In this document: positions 1 through 7,525 of the stretch, one piece after another
Layout of the letters: the number at the start of each line of letters is the position of its first letter
Position numbering within the stretch: position 1 is the first letter of the stretch
Assembly: GCA_021780095.1 (NCBI GenBank)
Contig: JAJXZK010000084.1
Coordinates: 1-24,243, forward strand
DNA length: 24,243 nt
Direction: 5' to 3'
Origin: Acidobacteriota bacterium
Lineage (GTDB): Bacteria; Acidobacteriota; Terriglobia; Terriglobales; Acidobacteriaceae
Made by a program: the position numbers and the translations under genes
Notes under the pieces: model-generated
Database searches by the model: none
What the model was told of the DNA's origin: nothing
What the model saw: only the letters and a program-made list of their open reading frames with translations

Positions 1-1238
1 TGGGTAAAGTTTCCGGCAGTCGCGTTGAAGACCACGGTGCCGTACCCAGGACAATTGCCGCCCGGATCTGCCGTGGTGACTGGGCAGTTGGCTGGACCGA
101 CATACGCTGTATCGGATGTTGACGGGGTCGCGTTCGCATAGCCAGGTGCTTTTGTATAGAGGGAGAAAATATTGTTGTATACCGGAATTTCCGAGGACAG
201 TCCATTGGCTGTCAGATTCGTCAGTGTATTTGCGATATAGGCCGCATCCGGGGCGTAGACAGTCGCGCGCGTCGGCAGCACAACCCGCAAACCTTCATAA
301 TTGAAGAAGAAGAAGGTTTTGTTGCGGAGGATGGGGCCGCCAATGGCCGCCGCCCATTGATTCACATTGTCGCGGGGCCTCTTCGTGCCCGTCTGATTGT
401 TGAAGTAGTCATTCGCATTCATCACACTGCCATTCCACCAATAGCTCGCATTGCCGTGGAATGCATTGGTGCCAGAACGCGTGGTTTCGTTGACCTGCGT
501 GCCTCCCAATCCGCCAAAAGAGGCGTCATAGGCGTTGGAAATTACCGACACGTTTGCGATGTCGTTGTTTCCCAACAGGAGGTTGGTGGCACCAGAGTTG
601 TTCAGGTTTAAATACGGGTCATTTTCATATCCGCCATTGACCGTGAAAGTGTTCGAGGTACCCGGCAGGCCAAACGAAGAGAAGTTGCCATAGCCGCTCT
701 GAGTATTCATGACCGTTCCAGGGGCCGTCTGAGCGATAAAGGTCAGGTCGTTGCCAGGGTTCGGTAGCGTCTGCACCTGTTGCATGGTGAATGTGGTCGA
801 CAACTGCGCGTCCTCGGTATGCAGCAACGGAACGGTACTCGCTGAGACCGTCACCGTCTGGCTCGCTTTACCGACGGTCATCTGCACATTCACCTGATTG
901 ACGCGGCCAATTCCAAGAGCAATTGTCTGCTCGGTGGCTTGGAAGCCCGGGGCGGCGACGGAGACCTTGTAGGTAGCGGGGGGAAGCAAGGGAACGCGAT
1001 ATTGGCCACTCGAATTCGTTGTCGTGGTCCGGGCTGTTCCAGTTGAAACGTCGGTAATGGTCACGGTTGCATTGGCAAGGACTTCACCCGACGGATCGGT
1101 AACCGTGCCTGCGATGTCTCCAGAAATGTTGGTCTGCGCGAACGCGATTGGCTGCGAAGTTTGAAGAAACATCGCTGCTCCCAGCAGCATTGCGAAGGTG
1201 ATCGCGGTCCGGATCCAGCCGTTTTGTCGAAATTGCAT
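1..1238 (-). CDS. TonB-dependent receptor, Oar-like, with N-terminal carboxypeptidase-regulatory-like domain (3' part outside window)
   Basis: Read on the minus strand from ATG at 1238, the frame stays open for 412 codons to the window edge, so only the N-terminal part is present. Residues 1-35 form a signal peptide ending near AFAQ. Residues about 38-122 are a carboxypeptidase-regulatory-like beta-sandwich (GTVTDPSGEVLANATV, then SSGQYRVPLLPPATYKV). From about 140 on the sequence is plug-like (QTLPNPGNDLTFIAQTAPG, later FHGNASYWWNG and GGPILRNKTFFFFNYEG), as in the large Oar-type outer-membrane receptors abundant in Acidobacteriota. A purine-rich AGAGAGGGAA lies just upstream of the ATG. Family knowledge suggests TonB-driven uptake of a large substrate, perhaps an oligosaccharide or peptide; the substrate cannot be read here. 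The frame has no break. Most of the beta-barrel is off the window. Confidence 0.9.
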   Translation of the reverse strand, partial: MQFRQNGWIRTAITFAMLLGAAMFLQTSQPIAFAQTNISGDIAGTVTDPSGEVLANATVTITDVSTGTARTTTTNSSGQYRVPLLPPATYKVSVAAPGFQATEQTIALGIGRVNQVNVQMTVGKASQTVTVSASTVPLLHTEDAQLSTTFTMQQVQTLPNPGNDLTFIAQTAPGTVMNTQSGYGNFSSFGLPGTSNTFTVNGGYENDPYLNLNNSGATNLLLGNNDIANVSVISNAYDASFGGLGGTQVNETTRSGTNAFHGNASYWWNGSVMNANDYFNNQTGTKRPRDNVNQWAAAIGGPILRNKTFFFFNYEGLRVVLPTRATVYAPDAAYIANTLTNLTANGLSSEIPVYNNIFSLYTKAPGYANATPSTSDTAYVGPANCPVTTADPGGNCPGYGTVVFNATAGNFT

Positions 1239-1833
1239 TGAGTTCCCTCTCTTGCTTGTTTAGTTCACGAGCCGGCAACCGGTCTCGCGCCTATCTGGTT
1301 TACCCTGTGGAGCACTGTGACCCCCATGCGGGCGTTCGTGCACGAACAGCATTCCTGCTTCCTGAAACCTTGCGCTGTGATGTGGCTTACTCATCCAGGT
1401 TGAAAAGCTACGGTGGGCTCGAGGAAGAAGCTGGCGCGGGGTCGTCAACCCGATAAAACCCATAGAGTGCCCTTGAAGCATCAAATGAGCAATTCGTAGG
1501 CCAGATGGAAGAGTTCGCAAAGTCAACAGGTTAGAGATCAGAGAGTCATGACTTATCGATGATAGTTATGGTATTAAAGAAATAAGAATATGAAAAATAA
1601 TAGAAAGTGATTCCTCGTATTGCGGATGTTCTTGAGGAACAAGACATGACGTTAACTCTCGGTTAGTACCATTGCGGTGTCCACGAGCTTTCCCGCTGAA
1701 CCAATTCGCCAATTGAGTGGAAATTGGCGCGCGTCCACCGTTGCCTTGCCCCTTCTTCGATCCCTGCCCGCTGTCGCGATCTCGCCACATTCCAACGTGC
1801 CTCTCACATCCAGATGGAAAACTCCAGTAAAGT
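1239..1833. other. Gene-free stretch between the divergent receptor gene and rlmH
   Basis: About 595 bp without a convincing gene. It must hold the promoters of the receptor (minus) and of rlmH (plus). The part around 1545-1620 is clearly richer in A and T than its surroundings. A small perfect inverted repeat, TGTTC-TTGAG-GAACA, lies at 1627-1641. A minus-strand TTGACT (1526-1521) could be a -35 hexamer, but no good -10 follows at normal spacing. Short open frames here show no family signature. Confidence 0.5.
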
Positions 1834-2307
1834 ATGGAAAGGATGGAAATTCAGCTGGTCACGCTCGGACGGCGCACTACTGGCAAGCAGGCCGCTGCCG
1901 ACGAAATGTATTCCGCCTATTGCCAGCGCATTTCGCGCCACTGTGGTTGCCGCACAGAACATTACCCGACCGAAGAAAAGTTTTTTGCCGCATGGGAGCG
2001 TGGCAATCGCGCCCGCTCCATGCTGATTCTGCTGGATCATCGCGGACGCACCTGGTCGTCGGAAACCTTTGCGCAATGGCTGCAACGCGAAAGAGATCGA
2101 GGCATTCAACTGTTCACCTTCGCCGTTGGTCCCGCGGACGGCTGGTCGGAAGAGGTGTTGCGGGAAGCCACCACGCGTCGCGATTGGCTTGTGTTGTCGC
2201 TGGGTCCCATGACCTTGCCGCATGAGCTGGCCGCAGTCGTGCTTGCAGAACAAATCTATCGCGCCTTCACCATCGTCGAAGGCCATCCCTACCACTTGGG
2301 GCATTAA
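1834..2307 (+). CDS. rlmH: 23S rRNA (pseudouridine-1915-N3)-methyltransferase RlmH
   Basis: RlmH is a small SPOUT-fold enzyme that methylates N3 of pseudouridine 1915 in helix 69 of 23S rRNA, using S-adenosylmethionine, on assembled 70S ribosomes. The frame encodes 157 residues, close to the 155 of E. coli. The N-terminus reads MEIQLVTLG from the second Met (1843), like the family start. The C-terminus carries the signature LPHELAAVVLAEQIYRA followed by EGHPYH. The SAM-loop is FAVGPADGWS, where the family usually has two glycines (IGG-P/A-x-G), so one glycine is replaced by proline. The start may be ATG 1834 or ATG 1843; an in-frame stop at 1828 rules out earlier ones. 1843 fits the family better, but the purine run directly abuts it. 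The corrinoid adenosyltransferase gene follows on the same strand. Confidence 0.9.
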   Translation: MERMEIQLVTLGRRTTGKQAAADEMYSAYCQRISRHCGCRTEHYPTEEKFFAAWERGNRARSMLILLDHRGRTWSSETFAQWLQRERDRGIQLFTFAVGPADGWSEEVLREATTRRDWLVLSLGPMTLPHELAAVVLAEQIYRAFTIVEGHPYHLGH

Positions 2308-2375
2308 GAGACCGCGAAAGCCGTTCACCACTAGCTTCTAGCTAATAGCGAATGGCTGTAGCAAAAGGCTGGTAT

Positions 2376-2912
2376 ATGACGGACGCAAGGCGCGGACTGA
2401 TTCTCATCAACACGGGTCCTGGCAAAGGGAAGACAACCGCCGCGATGGGTACAGCGTTGCGCGCTGTCGGGAACGGCATGCGCGTGCTGATGCTGCAATT
2501 CCTGAAAGGCTCCTGGCACTATGGCGAGCTCGATGCCGTCCAGGCCTTTGGCGGCAACTGGGTGATGAAGCAAATGGGTCGCGGCTTCGTGAAAATTGGC
2601 GGCGCGGAAACCGATCCGGAAGATATCCGCATGGTGGAGGCCGCATGGGAAGAGGCTCGCCAGGCCATCTTTTCCGGCGATTGGGATATGGTGATCCTGG
2701 ACGAAATCAACTACGCCATCGGCTACAACATGCTGGATCCGGCGCACGTGGTGGAAGCGCTGAAACAGAAACCGGAGATGGTGCACGTCATTCTGACCGG
2801 CCGCAACGCGCATCCCAGCCTGATTGAAATTGCAGATACCGTGACCGAGATGCGCGAAGTCAAGCACGCCTATCAGAAGGGGATTTTGGCACAGCGCGGC
2901 ATCGAATATTAG
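2376..2912 (+). CDS. cobO: Corrinoid adenosyltransferase, CobA/CobO/BtuR family
   Basis: The family transfers the 5'-deoxyadenosyl group of ATP to reduced corrinoid, in adenosylcobalamin synthesis or salvage, in the cytoplasm. From ATG 2376 the protein has 178 residues. It opens with LILINTGPGKGKTTAAMG, the family P-loop at residues 14-21, then LMLQFLKG and the Walker-B-like DWDMVILDEINYA, and ends with LTGRNAHPSLIEIADTVTEM, all BtuR hallmarks. The P-loop has Pro where most members have Asn (GNGKGKTT). Start 2376 is preferred over ATG 2352 because AAAGG lies 7 nt upstream of it, while 2352 has no Shine-Dalgarno. No other corrin gene is in the window, so a salvage role is likely but inferred. 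Confidence 0.92.
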   Translation: MTDARRGLILINTGPGKGKTTAAMGTALRAVGNGMRVLMLQFLKGSWHYGELDAVQAFGGNWVMKQMGRGFVKIGGAETDPEDIRMVEAAWEEARQAIFSGDWDMVILDEINYAIGYNMLDPAHVVEALKQKPEMVHVILTGRNAHPSLIEIADTVTEMREVKHAYQKGILAQRGIEY

Positions 2913-2991
2913 AGAGCCGTCGATGCTGCGGGTACCCCATGCTCGCTTTTGAGGCTTGAGCTTCCGCGCCGCAGTTTAGGATGGATGGAGT

Positions 2992-3843
2992 ATGTCCTGG
3001 TTTAAACGGAACGAAAACGAAAACGAGATTGAGACCACCTCGGAGAAGAAGGTCCGCACCGAGGGTTTGTGGACCAAGTGCGACAGCTGCGGCCAGACCA
3101 TCTGGAAGGCCGATCTGGGAGCCAATCTGAATGTCTGTCCTAAATGCGGCAAACACTTCAAGCTTTCAGCCAAGGCTCGTATCAACAGCCTGCTTGAGCC
3201 CGGGTACCGCTTGATCGATACCGAATTGCGTTCGACCGATCCGCTCGACTTTACCGATCTGAAACCATATAAGGATCGTCTGAGCAAGGCGCAGCGCGAT
3301 ACGGGAATGAATGACGCCATCCTGACTGCACTGGGCAACATGGGTCACCACGCGGTCGTTCTGAGTGCGATGGAGTATGCCTTCATCGGTGGCAGCATGG
3401 GCGCTGTCGTCGGCGAATCCATCAGCCGCGCCGCCGATCATTCGCTTGAAACCCGCCATCCGCTTATCATCGTCGCCACCTCCGGCGGCGCGCGCATGAT
3501 GGAGGGCATCGTCAGCCTGATGCAGCTGCCGAAAATCTCCGCGCGTTTGGCGCTGATGGATGACGCGAAAATTCCCTACATTTCCGTGCTCACCGATCCC
3601 ACCTTTGGCGGCGTCACCGCCAGCTTCGCCATGCTTGGGGATCTCAATGTTGCGGAGCCCGATGCGCTGATCGGTTTTGCCGGCCCGCGCGTGATCGAGC
3701 AGACCATCCGCCAGAAGCTGCCGGAAGGTTTTCAGCGATCGGAATTCCTGCTGGAACATGGAATGCTCGATGCCGTCGTCCCGCGCAGGGACTTGAAGCA
3801 GTACCTTATCCGCGCCCTCGACTTTATGCAGCCTGCCAACTGA
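2992..3843 (+). CDS. accD: Acetyl-CoA carboxylase carboxyltransferase subunit beta
   Basis: AccD, with AccA, transfers the carboxyl group from carboxybiotin to acetyl-CoA to make malonyl-CoA, the committed step of fatty-acid synthesis. The 283-residue protein has the usual length. An N-terminal zinc ribbon is visible with cysteines at 30, 33, 49 and 52 (CDSC, then CPKC). The crotonase-like carboxyltransferase core follows: FIGGSMGAVVGESISRA, ATSGGARMMEGIVSLMQ, and LTDPTFGGVTASFAMLGD with AGPRVIEQTIRQ-LPEGFQ near the end. A GGATGGATGGAGT stretch precedes the ATG and serves as ribosome-binding site. The gene ends 7 bp from the stop of the convergent permease gene. folC, a frequent neighbour of accD in other bacteria, begins only at 12313. 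Confidence 0.97.
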   Translation: MSWFKRNENENEIETTSEKKVRTEGLWTKCDSCGQTIWKADLGANLNVCPKCGKHFKLSAKARINSLLEPGYRLIDTELRSTDPLDFTDLKPYKDRLSKAQRDTGMNDAILTALGNMGHHAVVLSAMEYAFIGGSMGAVVGESISRAADHSLETRHPLIIVATSGGARMMEGIVSLMQLPKISARLALMDDAKIPYISVLTDPTFGGVTASFAMLGDLNVAEPDALIGFAGPRVIEQTIRQKLPEGFQRSEFLLEHGMLDAVVPRRDLKQYLIRALDFMQPAN

Positions 3844-3850
3844 GTAGCCT

Positions 3851-5215
3851 TCAGCGTCTCGGCCTGTAGCGGATCGTTTCGCCGCGCTTGTTCGAATACC
3901 GCCGCACAAAAAAATATGCGATAGAGACCGCGAGGGTTCCCGATAGCGCGGTCACTTCCACTCTCGTCGAATGCGCGAGCAGCCAAATCACTACAGTCGA
4001 ACCCAGAATCCCGACGAGCGGTCCACCCGGCGCGCGGAAGGCTCCAGGCACTCTTTTGCGCGTGTAGCGTAGCTTCAGCGCGCCCAGGCAGATGGCCAGG
4101 TAGACGCACAAAATGGATGCACTGGAAAGAATCGCGAGGTGCCTGAACCCGCCTGACGCCGCCAGCAGAAACATCAGTGTGGCCACCGTGAGTATCGCGA
4201 TGTGTGGCGTGCGAAATCGCGGATGGACTCTTGCGAGTGCTGCTGGAAGCATCCCGTCTTCCGCCGCCAAAAAGAATGCCCTCGGTGTCGATAGCAGCCC
4301 GCCCGCCAGCGAACCAAAAATTGACACCGCCACGCCGATCGTCACAAGCGTGCTGCCCGCGACACCGACGACTCGTCCGGCGACAGCCGCCAGCGGTGCT
4401 GTGGTCTGGTGCGCCAGCTCGCCGCCAAGAACACCCTGGCTGACAAGTTGCAATGAGACATACAGCAGGATCACTGTGCCGGTTGCGCCGAACATTGCAC
4501 GCGGCACGGTGCGCGCCGGATCGCGAATTTCAGCGCTGGGTGCGAGTGCTTCTTCCAGGCCCTGGAAGGCGAAAAACAGAATCAGCGATGCCTCACCCAA
4601 CTTCGCCGGCGGCGGCGTTCCGACCCATTGCAGGGGATGCCAGTGCACAAAAAATATACCCGCGACAATCGCAAGCAGCAACGGAACCAGCTTGGCGACG
4701 GTCGAAGCCACAGCGACGCGCAACCCCTGGCGAACCCCGATAATGTTCACCGCAGCGAGGCCGCTGAATACGATAAACAACGTCAGAATCCGAGGCGCTC
4801 CATGATTCAGCGCCGGCACCCAGGCCGCCAGCGAACCGATCAGCGCAACAGCCAGCGCGGCGCAAGCAATCACCTCATACCCCACCGAGTACATCACCCA
4901 GGCAAGAAATCCCATCAGCGGCCCGAATGCCTCCTCGACGTACGCCACGCCGCCCCCGGAACGATGGACGAAGCTCCCAATTTCGATATAGCAGGTCAGG
5001 ACCAGCGCCACAGCAATTCCGCAAACGAAATAGGCCACAATCGCGGACGGCCCCAGGATTGCGACCACAAAAGCGGGGACAACAAAAATTCCCGCACCCA
5101 CCGCGATGTTGACGGCGGAAGCTCCCAGCCCCCACGGACCAATCACGCGCTTCAGTCTGTCATCCGCGTGCAACGCTGCGTTTGGTTCCTGGGTGAGCAG
5201 TTTCTCTGGCGTCAT
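3851..5215 (-). CDS. APC-superfamily amino acid/polyamine permease
   Basis: The protein is a polytopic inner-membrane transporter of the amino acid-polyamine-organocation superfamily. About 454 residues carry roughly 12 hydrophobic segments. The TM1 signature is ASAVNIAVGAGIFVVPA, followed by the family's conserved cytoplasmic and TM6 features (LILFFAFQGLEEALAPSAEIRDPARTVPRAM). Substrate is unknown; many relatives carry amino acids by proton symport or exchange. I chose ATG 5215 because the in-frame GTG at 5272 would add 19 residues with little family character; neither start has a clear Shine-Dalgarno. The stop is 7 bp from that of accD, tail to tail. It lies 85 bp (28 bp if GTG) downstream of the stop of the secreted-protein gene at 5301-6134 with no terminator between, so co-transcription is possible. 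Confidence 0.88.
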   Translation of the reverse strand: MTPEKLLTQEPNAALHADDRLKRVIGPWGLGASAVNIAVGAGIFVVPAFVVAILGPSAIVAYFVCGIAVALVLTCYIEIGSFVHRSGGGVAYVEEAFGPLMGFLAWVMYSVGYEVIACAALAVALIGSLAAWVPALNHGAPRILTLFIVFSGLAAVNIIGVRQGLRVAVASTVAKLVPLLLAIVAGIFFVHWHPLQWVGTPPPAKLGEASLILFFAFQGLEEALAPSAEIRDPARTVPRAMFGATGTVILLYVSLQLVSQGVLGGELAHQTTAPLAAVAGRVVGVAGSTLVTIGVAVSIFGSLAGGLLSTPRAFFLAAEDGMLPAALARVHPRFRTPHIAILTVATLMFLLAASGGFRHLAILSSASILCVYLAICLGALKLRYTRKRVPGAFRAPGGPLVGILGSTVVIWLLAHSTRVEVTALSGTLAVSIAYFFVRRYSNKRGETIRYRPRR

Positions 5216-5300
5216 GGGATCGGTCGACAAAGGCTCAAAATGTTCGAGCGGATGAAGGCACGCTCCACCCACCCGACGTTTGTTTCTTTTGCTGTTGAGT

Positions 5301-6134
5301 CTACTGCTTGCCCCAGAAATCCGGCGATGCAGTTTTCCATCGGTCGGGAGGGTAGCTCATCTTCGGGTCCATGGAGTACAGATTGGTATGGACGGAAGCG
5401 AACGCAGACGCTTCCAGATCGGCCATCTTTTTCTTTGTGTCCGGGCCAGCCGCCGCCCAGGCCTTCTTTGCGGCCGCATCATGCTCATCGATCTCCGCCA
5501 GGCTCTTCATGGGAGCCGTCACGATGTAGACGCCACCTTCATTGCCGAAATATTCCTCCCACATGGCGAGATGCGTGTCAGGAACTTGTCCGTAGACCTC
5601 GTTGTGAAGCTTCACCAGTTCCCTCCATTCTGCGCCATGTCCCGGCTTGATTGCGATCACCGTAATGTCCATGTAGCGCATCTGCGCCAGGTCCACGTTG
5701 GGCGACACGCTCATGTCCGGCTCATAGTGGAAGACCAGCGTGGTAAAGGATTCCAGCAGCTTACCGTCCGCCTGCATCGCGCTGTCGAAGTCCGAAGCCA
5801 GCGTCGAATCGTTCATCATGGCCGCATTTGACTTTTCCCAGTCCGCGAATGAATCGTATGGAATAAAGAACAGCGCTCGGTTGGGGCCGGACATGGAGTT
5901 TGCCGCGAAATAATGCTCGGGCGACTTTGCTTTCTCCATCGCCTGCACAAATGCGCTCTCCGACTTCTGGTGCGCCATGCCGGCCATTCCCGGCTTCAAC
6001 ATTTCTTCTTCCACCACCAACACGTTGGGCGGCGCAAGATTAGGCTTCGCATCCTGCGCGGTTGCTGATCCGGCAAAGCCGATTCCTGTACATATCAGAC
6101 ACACTCCTGCGAATGTTCCTAATTGCTGTTTCAT
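5301..6134 (-). CDS. Secreted protein of unknown function, two ferredoxin-like repeats (paralogue A)
   Basis: The 277-residue product is not assigned to a known function. Residues 1-27 are a signal peptide (MKQQLGTFAGVCLICTGIGF, cleavage near ATAQD), so the mature protein is exported. Two halves can be read as repeats of a beta-alpha-beta type: the first begins at NVLVVEEEMLKPG and ends around ALFFIPYDSFADWEK, the second at YMDITVIAIKPGHGAEWREL and ends around GGVYIVTAPMKSLAEID. This resembles dimeric alpha/beta-barrel (NIPSNAP/ABM-like) proteins, but that is inference. The start is fixed by AGGAGG 10 nt upstream of ATG 6134; the open frame upstream to 6293 runs through the leader and is not coding. 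A related gene (6426-7256) lies directly upstream with the same signal-peptide pattern and the same leader element. Confidence 0.82.
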   Translation of the reverse strand: MKQQLGTFAGVCLICTGIGFAGSATAQDAKPNLAPPNVLVVEEEMLKPGMAGMAHQKSESAFVQAMEKAKSPEHYFAANSMSGPNRALFFIPYDSFADWEKSNAAMMNDSTLASDFDSAMQADGKLLESFTTLVFHYEPDMSVSPNVDLAQMRYMDITVIAIKPGHGAEWRELVKLHNEVYGQVPDTHLAMWEEYFGNEGGVYIVTAPMKSLAEIDEHDAAAKKAWAAAGPDTKKKMADLEASAFASVHTNLYSMDPKMSYPPDRWKTASPDFWGKQ

Positions 6135-6143
6135 GGATTGCTT

Positions 6144-6155
6144 GCCTCCTGGGCG
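6144..6155 (-). promoter_or_regulatory. Ribosome-binding block of paralogue A, identical to that of paralogue B
   Basis: The minus strand reads CGCCCAGGAGGC, containing a perfect AGGAGG that ends 10 nt before ATG 6134. The same 12 nt occur before the second paralogue at 7267-7278. This site decides the start in favour of 6134 over the in-frame codon at 6293. Confidence 0.8.
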
Positions 6156-6172
6156 TATTGAAGTTTTGTTAT

Positions 6173-6197
6173 CCAGGAATGTCGTGCGATAGGGGGG
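6173..6197 (-). promoter_or_regulatory. Conserved leader element, copy A
   Basis: A 25-nt block, identical at every position to 7297-7321, lies 38 nt upstream of ATG 6134. On the minus strand it is a run of C followed by CTATCGCACGACATTCCTGG. The surrounding non-coding sequence of the two genes has diverged, so the identity points to a conserved cis element: a core promoter, an operator or a structured 5' leader. Its nature is unknown. Confidence 0.6.
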
Positions 6198-6231
6198 AAT
6201 TTTGCCGGGGGGTTCAACAAATTCGGGAAAA

Positions 6232-6253
6232 TACCGTCGTTCGTTCGTGGTGA
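6232..6253 (-). promoter_or_regulatory. Distal conserved upstream block, copy A
   Basis: A 22-nt block that matches 7365-7386 at 20 positions (plus strand TACCGTC..., ending TTCGTGGTGA). It lies 34 nt upstream of the 25-nt leader element here and 43 nt upstream in copy B. The variable gap suggests two separate elements, with this one possibly a regulator site. Confidence 0.45.
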
Positions 6254-6377
6254 ATGTGAACATACTGCATGGCGGAACAATGGGCAACGACAAACTGCAA
6301 GCTGCTGGAAGATTTTTGCCATGGATGCTTGCCAGCTTCCGGACAGTTCGTAAAACACCGCTGCTGCGACAAACGAA

Positions 6378-6403
6378 AGGCCGCGCAGGCGTGTGCGCGG
6401 CCT
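6378..6403 (-). terminator. Rho-independent terminator of paralogue B
   Basis: Twenty-two nt after the stop of the 6426-7256 gene, the minus strand forms a perfect 9-bp stem, AGGCCGCGC / GCGCGGCCT, with an 8-nt loop, followed by TTCGTTT. This GC-rich hairpin plus T-rich tail separates transcription of paralogue B from paralogue A, consistent with each gene having its own leader. Confidence 0.75.
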
Positions 6404-6425
6404 ACCTTGCTTTTGCAGGCTTGGA

Positions 6426-7256
6426 TTACTTCGACGCTTGCACTTCCTGAACAACGTGGTAGAGGACGGTGTGTTCAATGGTGTCGACCTTGTGTTCCTG
6501 ATCCATTTCCTGGCTGATCGGGACGTCAGGATTCACTTTCTTCCAGCGATCCGAGAAACCGGTTCCGAAGAATTTGAACATCGCGTCCCAGCTGGGATAG
6601 ATGTCGACCGTGTAAGTGTTGCCGCGGTCTTTCTCGCCGCGGGGCAGAAACTGCTCCACGACAGACCAGCCGTCCACCGAGCCGTCTTTGACTCCATCTT
6701 CGAAGATGGGCTGCCAAAGCTTCTTTTCGTTGGCGAGCCATGCTCCGACGTCCGGGACGCTCATTATATTGACGATAAGGTAATCGCCTCTTTTGGCTTG
6801 GCCGACGTGCAGGACGGTACGTTCGAGGGCGTTGTAGACCAGATAACCAGCAGCGTCCCGTTGCTGTCTCATATCTTCAAGAGAGGTACTGATGCCGGCC
6901 TTTGTGAGCGCGGCAGTCATTTCCTCATCGCCCATGGGGGCGTTGGGCATGCCTGGGTAAAAGGTGACGAATGCATAATCGCAGGTAGCGTCGTGCCCGG
7001 CCGGGATGACGGTTCGCAATACAAGCCACGCGGAGATGGCCCCTGAGTCAACCCGAGACTGGGCGAACTTCTGGAGGTCTCCATTGACGAGCGTCTTGAA
7101 ATCCGCCATTTTGCCGTGTCTTACCTTGACGCAGGCAACGCTGTGGAATCCGGGCGATCCCGATTGTTCCTGTGCGATAGCCGTACTCGGTGCGGCGAAG
7201 CATAGTCCTGCCAACACGAGACACAGCCCTGTTGTAAATGCAAATTGCTTTTTCAT
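6426..7256 (-). CDS. Secreted protein of unknown function, two ferredoxin-like repeats (paralogue B)
   Basis: The 276-residue product has no function I recognise. It has a signal peptide (MKKQFAFTTGLCLVLAGLCF, cleavage near AIAQE) that matches paralogue A in the pattern M-K-x-Q-x3-F/T-x-G-x-C-L-x3-G. Two repeats are visible: VACVKVRHGKMADFKTLVNG through CDYAFVTFYPGM, and DYLIVNIMSVPDVGAWLANE through NTYTVDIYPSWDAMFKF. Each looks like a strand-helix-strand unit of a dimeric alpha/beta-barrel. Length and layout match paralogue A, although the mature sequences are quite diverged, so an old tandem duplication is the simplest explanation. An AGGAGG and a nearer GAGG precede ATG 7256. A rho-independent terminator lies downstream at 6378-6403. 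Confidence 0.85.
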   Translation of the reverse strand: MKKQFAFTTGLCLVLAGLCFAAPSTAIAQEQSGSPGFHSVACVKVRHGKMADFKTLVNGDLQKFAQSRVDSGAISAWLVLRTVIPAGHDATCDYAFVTFYPGMPNAPMGDEEMTAALTKAGISTSLEDMRQQRDAAGYLVYNALERTVLHVGQAKRGDYLIVNIMSVPDVGAWLANEKKLWQPIFEDGVKDGSVDGWSVVEQFLPRGEKDRGNTYTVDIYPSWDAMFKFFGTGFSDRWKKVNPDVPISQEMDQEHKVDTIEHTVLYHVVQEVQASK

Positions 7257-7266
7257 TGGTTTCCTC

Positions 7267-7278
7267 GCCTCCTGGGCG
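7267..7278 (-). promoter_or_regulatory. Ribosome-binding block of paralogue B
   Basis: The minus strand reads CGCCCAGGAGGC, identical to 6144-6155, with the AGGAGG 11 nt from ATG 7256. A second GAGG lies closer to the start. Confidence 0.7.
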
Positions 7279-7296
7279 CGAAGTGATTATTGTTTT

Positions 7297-7321
7297 CCAG
7301 GAATGTCGTGCGATAGGGGGG
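7297..7321 (-). promoter_or_regulatory. Conserved leader element, copy B
   Basis: The same 25-nt block as 6173-6197, here 40 nt upstream of ATG 7256. Distance to the start codon is nearly the same in both copies (38 and 40 nt), as expected for a core-promoter or leader element rather than a random repeat. Confidence 0.6.
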
Positions 7322-7364
7322 CTCGGCCAGATATCTGAAATAGATGAGCAAAAGATCTGGACGG

Positions 7365-7386
7365 TACCGTCAGTCGTTCGTGGTGA
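7365..7386 (-). promoter_or_regulatory. Distal conserved upstream block, copy B
   Basis: It matches 6232-6253 at 20 of 22 positions. In this copy it overlaps a perfect 10-bp palindrome ACGGTACCGT (7361-7370) that copy A lacks. Confidence 0.45.
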
Positions 7387-7525
7387 GCAAGACAATACGC
7401 CAACCCTGCAATAACTAGCAATCAATAAAAGCGCCAGCCGTGCATTTTCGAAATGCCACGTCCTTGAGCTCTGCCTGCTAGGCTCGCGGAGTTCCGGTCG
7501 CATTTTTCAGGTCGGCCTTGTCTAA

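Noticed and set aside
1627..1641. TGTTC-TTGAG-GAACA inverted repeat as an operator
   Set aside because: A 5-bp arm is too short to separate from chance in several hundred bases of intergenic DNA.
4628..5650. A 340-residue open frame on the plus strand across the permease gene
   Set aside because: It is antisense to the permease and secreted-protein genes, is rich in Arg, Pro, His and Gln, and shows no domain; a typical shadow of GC-rich coding DNA.
6135..6293. N-terminal extension of the 5301-6134 protein to 6293
   Set aside because: The extension reads through the conserved leader element and the AGGAGG site; the signal peptide begins exactly at 6134.
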